DNA of 64,000 bases, taken from assembly GCA_947311845.1 (NCBI GenBank), contig CAMZMU010000035.1:2189761-2253760 (forward strand). Direction: 5' to 3'. The DNA comes from Poa pratensis. Its lineage: Eukaryota > Streptophyta > Magnoliopsida > Poales > Poaceae. Below the pieces are notes generated by a model that saw only the letters and a list, made by a program, of their open reading frames with translations, ran no database searches and was not told where the DNA came from. Below, in pieces: positions 56,263 through 64,000 of this stretch. Numbering within the stretch: the first letter of the stretch is position 1; every line of letters begins with the position of its first letter. Both the position numbers and the translations under genes were made by a program.

Positions 56263-59200
56263 ATGCCCCCCACAATGGCCACCCGCGCCCGCTTCGTCTA
56301 CGGCCGCCGCCGCGCTGACGACGAGGAGGAGGAGCAGCAGGAGGACGCCTCCTCCTCGTCTTCCTCCGACGACGAGGAAGAGGAAGAGGAGGCGGCAGAG
56401 GTCGAGGGTTCCGACGAGGAGGAGGAGGTCGCCGAAGCACCAGCGGCCAAGAAACCGCCGACGGCTCCGGCGTCCGCGGGGAGGGGCGGGAGGAAGGGCC
56501 CCATTACCATCAGCCTCAAGAAAGTGTGCAAGGTACCGCCCGCCGCCGCCGCCGCCGGGGGCTTCACCTATTTTCTCCTTACCGTTTTGCTATCAATTTA
56601 GCTGCCCACTGCCGATTGCCTACACAAAGAACGCTTTTTTGTATGGTTCTGGGCTTCAACCTCCGCGTTGAACCGCGGCAATCGCTTCCGAAGTAAGCCG
56701 CTTGTGGCTGATTTGGGGTTTAATCAGAGCAGAGCAGGAGCGGATGCTTCTCCCTGGCGCAGCCTGGTCTGGTGCTCCCCTTTTGCATTCGCAGTGAAAA
56801 TGACTGCTCCATTTCGCGTTTACTCTGACTGATGCTCCTTCTTCACTACCCACTTCAGTATAAATTTTAGTTCGGTTGTTGGGAAGGGTCTGAACATATG
56901 CAGTGAGTGTTCCTTTGCTGCGAGTGTTTCTGATGTGTGATTTGTGGTGTCTGGCTGCAGGTGTGCAAGAAGACGGGGCACGAGGCAGGGTTCAAGGGCG
57001 CAGTCTACATCGATTGCCCCATGAAGCCTTGCTTCCTCTGCAAGATGCCAGGTCCTGATACCATCTGTAAACATGCAAGTTTGTATGTTTGTGTATTGGG
57101 ATTGGGATGAACATGGACACACACACACTAGCATAGTGGTTTGAGGTGGAATGTTGGGTAGTTCAAGGACTCGGGCAGCCTAACTGCTTGTTCCAGATAG
57201 TCTCGGGAAGAATTTTTACACTTGTGGTTAGGTCAGTGGGATGAAAATGGTCCGGTGTTGATGAGCCACCACATGTTATTTTCTCACACGTCTGCAGACA
57301 GAAATTTCCAAATAACTCTCTCCTTTGAATTGTTCATCACTAACTGTGTACTGCCATTTACTAATTCAAACCTTCACATTGATGGAGACTACCCGGTTCA
57401 CTGATACCATGATGTTTTCACCTCTATTCCACTCTGCAGGTCACACCACCTTGACCTGCCCACATAGGGTAGCGATGGAGCATGGCGTTATCCCAGCTCC
57501 TAAGAGGAACACAAACACTTCACTCGACTACGTCTTCCAGAGCCAAGTGCAAGGCAAAATCCCCATGGTGCGTGAGTTGATGGCTCCTCTGCCTTTTCCG
57601 TGTTGTTTGTCAGTGTCAACACCCTGTATCTTTATTTTTGCTAGTTCCATTTTTGTAACATATAAGTTGCTCCCTCTGATTCTAGGTTAAGCCGCGGTTT
57701 CTGGTACCAAACCAATTGGAGTGTGGTAACATAAAATTTCACCAGAGACGTGTGACCTGCTTGGAGTTTCATCCAACCAAGAACAATGTGCTTTTATCGG
57801 GAGACAAGGTATCACAGTGTTTCAACTGGGCTTTGTTGCCCACTTAAGTCCTTAGAAGTATGGTCGCGCTGCAGGTACATTCATATAGGCGTCTACTAAT
57901 CATCCCTTTGTTTTTCTTTCCACACAGAAAGGGCTACTAGGAATTTGGGATTATGTTAAGTTGCATGAGAAGATCACCTACGATACTGTGCACTCCTGTA
58001 TTTTGAACAGTATGAAGTAAGAGCTGTACCATGATGGCTATTAATGGTTCTTTTGTCCAACGATCAAATATGGCAACTTGATATCATCTTATTCAGGTTC
58101 GATACCGCCAATGATGGAGTGCTGTACACAGCTTCCTCTGATGGGACTATCAGCAGTACAGATTTAGACACTGGAATGGGCTCGCCCTTGTTAAATCTCA
58201 ACCCAGATGGTTGGAGTGTAAGTTTTCTCCGTTGTATCTTATCAAGCTTATATAGATTGTTGCATTAAAAAATATTTACATTTGTTTCCACTGTTTAGAA
58301 CAAAATCTGCATCCACTTTGGGCTTGGAATAATCAACCTTGTTTGTTGCTCTCAACAGGGTCCAAGTACTTGGCGCATGATATATGGGATGGACTTAAAC
58401 ACCGACAAAGGTCTCCTTTTGGTGGCTGATAGTTTTGGATATCTTTACTTGTGAGTATACCTTCTCTGAGACTAATTGCTTGCATGCAGTACATACAACT
58501 TCCTTTGAAAGTAATGACTTGGATGTTCATGTGATTTATTCCTTGCATCTGTTTGGCAGCTCAATTCCAACTAGTTCGCTATTAGCAATGAGTTTTTATT
58601 TGAGTTCAAGATATTGCTGTATACTTAATATGTGATTCAGAGATATGGCTGTATACTGTCATATTTGAAGTATTACCATATACTCTGTCATCTCAGAGTA
58701 TCTGACAATCTGCTGTGACCTATATCTGTCTTACGCCTTAATTCTCGCAGACTGGATAGAAGGTTGAAGGAAAGAATCGGGCAACCGATTCTTATACATA
58801 AAAAGGGTAGCAAGGTGACTGGCCTCCATTGCAACCCTGCTCAACCCGAAGTTCTTCTAAGCAGCGGAAATGATCACTTTGTGAGTATGCTCTGCTCTGC
58901 ATACGTAGATATCCCTTTCTTATCTGGTATCTAATATTTCACATCACTTCTATAGGCCCGTATTTGGGATACAAGGAAACTTGAACCCAAGTCTGCTCTT
59001 GCCAGTCTTGCTCATGGACGAGTTGTTAATTCAGGATACTTTTCTCCACGAAGTGGGAATAAGATCTTAACAACATGTCAGGACAACCGGATTCGTGTCT
59101 GGGATTATATATTTGGTAATCTGGAGTCCCCAAGTAGAGAAATCGTGCACAGCCACGATTTCAATCGTCACTTGACTCCCTTCAAGGCCGAGTGGGACCC

Positions 59201-59810
59201 AAAGGTTCAGAGTTGTTGCTACACATCGCTTTTTTTAATCAGATTCTTCATTAGAATGCAATTTTTGATACAGAATGTCAATGCGTTGCAGGATTACTCA
59301 GAAACTATTGCAGTTATCGGTCGTTACATAAGTGAAAACCACAATGGGGTTGCTCTACATCCCATTGATTTCATAGACATCAGCACTGGGACGCTTCTGG
59401 CGGAGGTGATGGACCCTGACATAACGACCATCAGCCCGGTGAACAAGCTGCACCCACGAGACGATATCCTGGCCACAGGAAGTTCAAGGTTTAGACCAAT
59501 CAATCTGCATTTACCCACCTCTACCACCTCTAGATCTTTTTCACTCTTACGAGGTTCTGTCCGTGCATGCAGGTCCATCTTCATCTGGAAGCCAAAGAAC
59601 AACGCTGATGATGCTACAGAAGAGAGGACCAGCCAGAAGGTCAAGGAATACGTGTACGGGTCAGGTTCACGGAAGAAAGGGAATGGCAAACACGGCAACA
59701 GTAGCGACGATGATGACTCGGATGGCGGTTCTGATGGAAAGAACAAGAAAGAAAAGAAGAAGAGTCGCTTCACTCACACCGCGAAGGGGAAGGGCAAATC
59801 CAAAGCTTGA
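56263..59810 (+). CDS. DDB2: DDB2, UV-damaged DNA-binding WD40 protein
   Basis: Substrate receptor of the CUL4-DDB1 ubiquitin ligase that binds UV photolesions in chromatin for nucleotide excision repair. Eleven in-phase exons: 56263-56532, 56961-57051, 57440-57567, 57686-57808, 57928-58016, 58097-58217, 58359-58450, 58751-58880, 58956-59204, 59292-59488 and 59573-59810. Order: acidic Ser/Glu N-terminus; [10 protein letters not shown]; the plant-specific zinc-binding part with [17 protein letters not shown]; then WD40 repeats ([50 protein letters not shown]). The DDB1-contact WDxR box is WDTR in ARIWDTRK. The DNA-binding loop [15 protein letters not shown] is intact. The C-terminus is Lys/Ser-rich, probably nuclear. 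I chose [11 protein letters not shown] as start; the next Met is four codons on. Looks fully functional. The last two introns are in-frame and stop-free. Confidence 0.96.
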
Positions 59811-60021
59811 AGATGAATGTAGTTAGTGTAGCGGCAATTTTGGCAGGTCCGACCTATTAGCGGCTGCTGCTGGAGCTCTTTTTGGGGTACGGTCTCGCGT
59901 CTTAGTCCTAGGTAACACGCTGAAGGCCTGTAGTAGTTTGCCACAACCATCTTAAGCAACAAACATATTAGTGCTAGGTTTGGGTTGCTTTTGAATCCTG
60001 TTGCGCTTTAGGCGTTAAACG

Positions 60022-60054
<33 letters not shown>
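60022..60054. repeat. (TA)n microsatellite
   Basis: About 15 TA units in the 670-bp space between the stop codons of the convergent DDB2 and RUS genes. Likely polymorphic. Confidence 0.95.
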
Positions 60055-60057
<3 letters not shown>

Positions 60058-60481
60058 CTTTTTTATCTATATATCTGCCTGCTCAGTAGATTGAATGCAG
60101 TTTTTATACGCGAATTGCTGATCATCTGCCTTATGTTTTTGTCGTCTGCTCTATGTCCATGAAGAAGGGTGAAAAACTATGATATGCACAAATGGAATCT
60201 CTTAAGTAGAGTAACAACTATAGCCAGAACATGGACAGCAATGTACCATCATGTGAAACTGTGAATGGATGAGATTATGTCCCTGGGACAAAACAGGAGT
60301 TTGGATATCTCTTATAGCAAAATCAACCTGGTGCATTAACAGTGATTTCTGTTTTTTGACAGTACAACGTTGGTTCACATTGCAAACAAAATTTCTTGCA
60401 ATATACTGATTGTTAGCTCATCAACCATCTTCTATCAGAGACTTTCGACTTTGGTTTGTTGCTCGGTCCGAATTAATTAGG

Positions 60482-63400
60482 TTAGCGCCGGTCAAACCCC
60501 GAAAATTTGCTGTCTTGGCCAAGATGCTCCAGCACCAGGACAGGTTCTTTGGGCACCTTCAAAAAGATCTGGCCTTGATCCCAGCCAGCTCCCTCCATTT
60601 GTTCGACGAAGTCAGCGAATCCATCCTCCAATGCAGCGAGGCTCTCTTCTAGCCAAGCGAAGACGTCGCCGTTCTGCTGCTTTAGCTCATGTTCGTGAAG
60701 CCAGTGCGCCTGCCATAGGCTCCTTAGGACCGACATGCTTGTTGCCGCCTCCTGAAAACAAGCGAAACAGACACATCTTATGCATTTGTTGATACGACGT
60801 CCAATTGTTTTCATGCACCGATATTCAGCAGTAGATCACCTTAAATGTAACAAGAAACGATGGCTCTGTTGTCCCAAGTTGCTCAACATAGAGGATGTAC
60901 CTCTCATTCTTGTATAGCTTCAGTAGCATGTTCACCTGTTTCAAGAGTTAATAACATATATGAGTAAGTTACTACTAAAAGAAAAGGAATCAACTTCAGA
61001 GCTTTTCGTCTAGCAATATGGTTAAGAACTCGTACCATGTCAATGGATTCCTCTCCTCCGAGCATCCTCTCCATGGGCACACCAAAAGAAATTCGGGGAT
61101 GCAAGAATCTCTCCCATGTTAAAATATTCTCTCCCTCATTGCAAGCAACATAGCCTAGAACAAGAGGACAGAAACAAGTATTAACAAAAAAAATAGCAAC
61201 CAAGAAAATTTGAACATCCAGAAGTGAAGAACATGTACCAGGAACTGTGTGATTTGCAACATGTGATCTCACAAGAATCCGAGCGCGTTTAATGTTTACC
61301 TATTAATAGACATGAAGAGGAACACAGGTCATGAATAAAAAACTAGTAAATCAATTATGCAATCCATCTATGTATCTGACTGAAAAACATGGCCTAACAT
61401 GCAAACATTGAGCTTTATTGAATTGACCAAACATAATTTAAGTCAAGCACCTTACTGTGCGGAACTTGAGAACTATTAGTGACTGGTAGCGAAACCAAAG
61501 ATGTAGAAGACGAACACCGAGCCAGGTCAAAGTAAGAGTTGAGTATGATGACTGTATGCCTGGTGTGTCCTGGAAAGAAATACCAACGAGAAATGAATTA
61601 TCGGACAATAATACAGTTAAGGTTGGCTGCCAAAAGGAGGTTCCATGTAGCCAGTACAGAAAACTTAATGATTAGTAATAATACCAGAATAAGTACACCG
61701 ATAGAAAGGCCTAACAGCTGAGCCCCTACTTCCCATACTTCCTCCTGAAAAATACATCAGACTCAGTTGGTGAAACTTGAGAAATGTTATTCAGAGAAAA
61801 TTTTTATACACTGAAAACAAAGTGAAATAGTGCATAGCCTCCAAAGTGGCTTTTGGGCGATCATAATATTATTGTGCTTTTTCGTACACAAGAAGTACTA
61901 TTGTTCCGTGGTTTAACAAAATGATTGAATAAATGGATATCAACATTGAACTGATTTTTAGAGAGAGTACTGGAAGAAATTAGGTACCTTTGCAGCAATC
62001 TCCCCTAGATTTCCAGATTTCGAAAAGTGATTTTGGATGACACGATTAGAAGGATCTCTAAATCCTCTTCCTACAGCCTGCTTAAGAAGTGTGGAGTCAA
62101 TGATTTTTTATACACGGAGCTCTCTACAAAGTTTGAGTTAGGTTCACATGTGAAACTAAATGTAAGGAATTACTATGTATTATTTCCAATATACCTTTGC
62201 AAGATTCCCCAATGATGCAAGTGGGAGGAAGTAACCAGGATAGAGGGGAGTAGTGAGATCAAAGATGCTGCCATGTTGCACAGATAAATAGATAATAGTG
62301 TAAGTGGGTTTTGCTTCTTCTCTTGATTTTGTATATTTTCTGTAATTATTTAAGAAAGTTAGTCCATGAACCTTCCAGCGCTCCCAATGAAATCTGCGTA
62401 CATCCGCCACTTCTTTGGGTCATCATCAAAAAGTGTTCCGAAACGTCCACCTACAACAAGTCATTCGTAAATCTTCCAGGACAACATATTCTGAACAGAT
62501 AGTCAGGCATAATCATACCAATGAGAAGACGCCCAAAAGCTCCTATGCCATCCTTTGATACCCATCTACAGAAGAGGATATACATCAGCGCAATAAAAAA
62601 GGTGATTTAACCATGAGCATAATACTAGCTGATCCACTCGCGTTCTTTTCCATGTTTGGCTGTTAGCATGTTGGTAACCCTCCGGTATGTTCATATAATA
62701 TTTGGTAAAGACTCAAGGCTCATGAGAATAATGAAAAACGCTTTCAGGGTTTACAGTAAAAGGTGGCCAAATGAGGATGGAACATAATTAAGTTAAAACC
62801 GATCTCAACATTCTCTTGTCTTCCAAAGAACTAATTGTACATACAATGTAGCAAAGATGGTAATGACCTGATAGCAGCAGCAGAAGCAGCTGCTGAAGTT
62901 CCTGTAAAGGACCCAACACCTACAGCCTGTGCCAATCTATGATCAGCTAGTCATCAATTTTGACATAAGATTATAATTGAAGAGTACGACTTGAACATCT
63001 TCAGACCAAGATCGTTTGGGAGCATGCCACAAAATCTTAGTTATATGGGAGGTATCCAATAATGCGATCTTAGTTAGTTATCACATGAGATGTTACATCA
63101 AATTCTAATTTATAGAATTTATTGGCTCATCATGTCAGTCACTACAAAATTATTTACTTCTGCACAAACATCTTGACCGATAAATTATGGGATACCTTGA
63201 GGAGACTTGATGTAACCAATGTGTGACAGATCCATCCTGTCACGTTCGTTGGGAACTGCAATAGCATGTACTGCAGGTAATCATCCGAAACTGATTCTGA
63301 AATACATAAAAGTTATAAAGAAAGGGCAACATACAGTTATAGATTTGAGTTGTGTACAGTTTCAGTCTTTTCGTATCAGTCGTCAACTCTGTGACAGCTA

Positions 63401-63957
63401 TCTCTAACGCAGGACAAACAAGAAAAAATTCTTTATCCGAATAAAAGCTCTACATTGGATATTAACTGATCATGCACCCATATTAACACAACCATAGAAC
63501 TTTCAAGCAAATAGTTGGTTTTCTGCATTATGGTGAGAAAAGAAAAACTCAGCTCACTGCATTTCCTAGTCTGTGAAGCTGAATCCTTCATAGTTCATAC
63601 TCCATGACAAAGAGCCAAAATAATGATGTGCATAACCAAACAACACAAGGGGTGTCAGCATTCACCTGGAAACCCTGCAGGAAGCACGAAATCCAGAATA
63701 CCCCGGGGAATCGAAGAATTCGGCTTCTCCTCTTCGACCGCGCTCAGCACATGCTCGTGCTTCTCCCAGTGGACCTGCAGCTTCGAGTCGCCGTCCAACA
63801 GGTACCTGTTCGGATGTCACATCAATTAGATGATGATGACGAACTCTCTGGCTCTCTGCAGATTCAGTCGGGTGTATCATAAATGGATTTGAGAAGGGAA
63901 GGAAACCTCTTGGTGGCGCCGTCCCGGTACCTCTCCACGAGCACGGGTCTCGCCTTC
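60482..63957 (-). CDS. RUS5: ROOT UVB SENSITIVE family (DUF647), RUS5-like, 5' end off the window
   Basis: Plant DUF647 protein; members act in plastid or membrane-linked processes, and the founding members affect UV-B response and auxin transport. Exons: 63957-63907, 63805-63666, 63296-63196, 62926-62868, 62565-62519, 62450-62372, 62267-62195, 62077-61988, 61744-61685, 61569-61456, 61299-61239, 61154-61036, 60935-60840 and 60751-60482, all in phase. Markers in order: PVLVERYRDGATKRYLLDGD, FVLPAGFPESVSDDYLQYML, FPTNVTGWICHTLVTSSLLK, WVSKDGIGAFGRLLIGGRFG, FDDDPKKWRMYADFIGSAG, IKRARILVRSHVANHTVPG, FLHPRISFGVPMERMLGGEE and YILYVEQLG. The order and the LQYML / FPTNVTGW block point to the RUS5 subgroup rather than RUS1 or RUS2, from memory. 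The N-terminus (transit peptide) lies beyond the right edge. It converges on DDB2. Confidence 0.88.
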
Positions 63958-64000
63958 CTGAAAGAACCAGGCAAGTTTCGTTTCAAAGAAAGGAAGAAAT

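Overview
The window looks like a nuclear genome segment of a cool-season grass, most likely Triticeae (wheat, barley or Aegilops group). The reasons are intron-rich plant genes with canonical GT/AG junctions, grass-type CTCCCTCC Stowaway MITEs, many hAT and Mutator elements, a LINE remnant, and an LTR whose TGATACGTCTC start matches what I remember of Triticeae retrotransposons. No bacterial, organellar or CRISPR signal was seen. All assignments were made by reading the sequence; no database search was run.

Layout. 1-6 kb: LINE 3' end, a GC-rich retro-like unit and a 1.07-kb hAT element with a perfect 8-bp target duplication. 6-14.5 kb (minus): a SNF2 ATPase of the ERCC6-like/CHR24 type with two hAT-type insertions in introns. 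15-18.3 kb (minus): a fragment related to elongation factor 2, co-oriented with the SNF2 gene and separated from it by a 0.6-kb tandem exon duplication; the two may be one transcription unit. 18.8-24 kb: GC-rich sequence, a LINE ORF1 relic and MITEs. 24.3-28.2 kb (plus): EGY2, a plastid site-2 protease homologue. 28.8-32.9 kb (minus): a Ser/Pro-rich basic protein gene, with a near-perfect foldback Mutator MITE about 250 bp upstream of its start codon. 33.9-36.1 kb: direct duplications around a tiny one-helix membrane protein gene. 37-42 kb: retrotransposon-derived sequence with two LTR copies in inverted orientation. 44.1-46.8 kb (minus): a CYP71-type P450 pseudogene broken by two transposons and a frameshift. 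47.9-51.4 kb: a Ds-like element and a hAT element holding a nested Pack-MULE. 51.8-55.4 kb: two more copies of the one-helix gene plus shuffled fragments of the neighbouring DDB2 gene. 56.3-59.8 kb (plus): DDB2. 60.5 kb to the right edge (minus): a ROOT UVB SENSITIVE (DUF647) gene, probably RUS5.

How the genes relate. EGY2 is a plastid membrane protease. DDB2 recognises UV photolesions for nucleotide excision repair. RUS proteins belong to a family named for UV-B sensitive roots. DDB2 and the RUS gene are tail-to-tail with about 670 bp between stop codons; EGY2 and the Ser/Pro-rich gene are also convergent. I see no operon-like logic. The most interesting material is the tiny membrane-protein family (34.8, 51.9 and 52.4 kb), the nested Pack-MULE, and the possible EF2-like/SNF2 compound locus.
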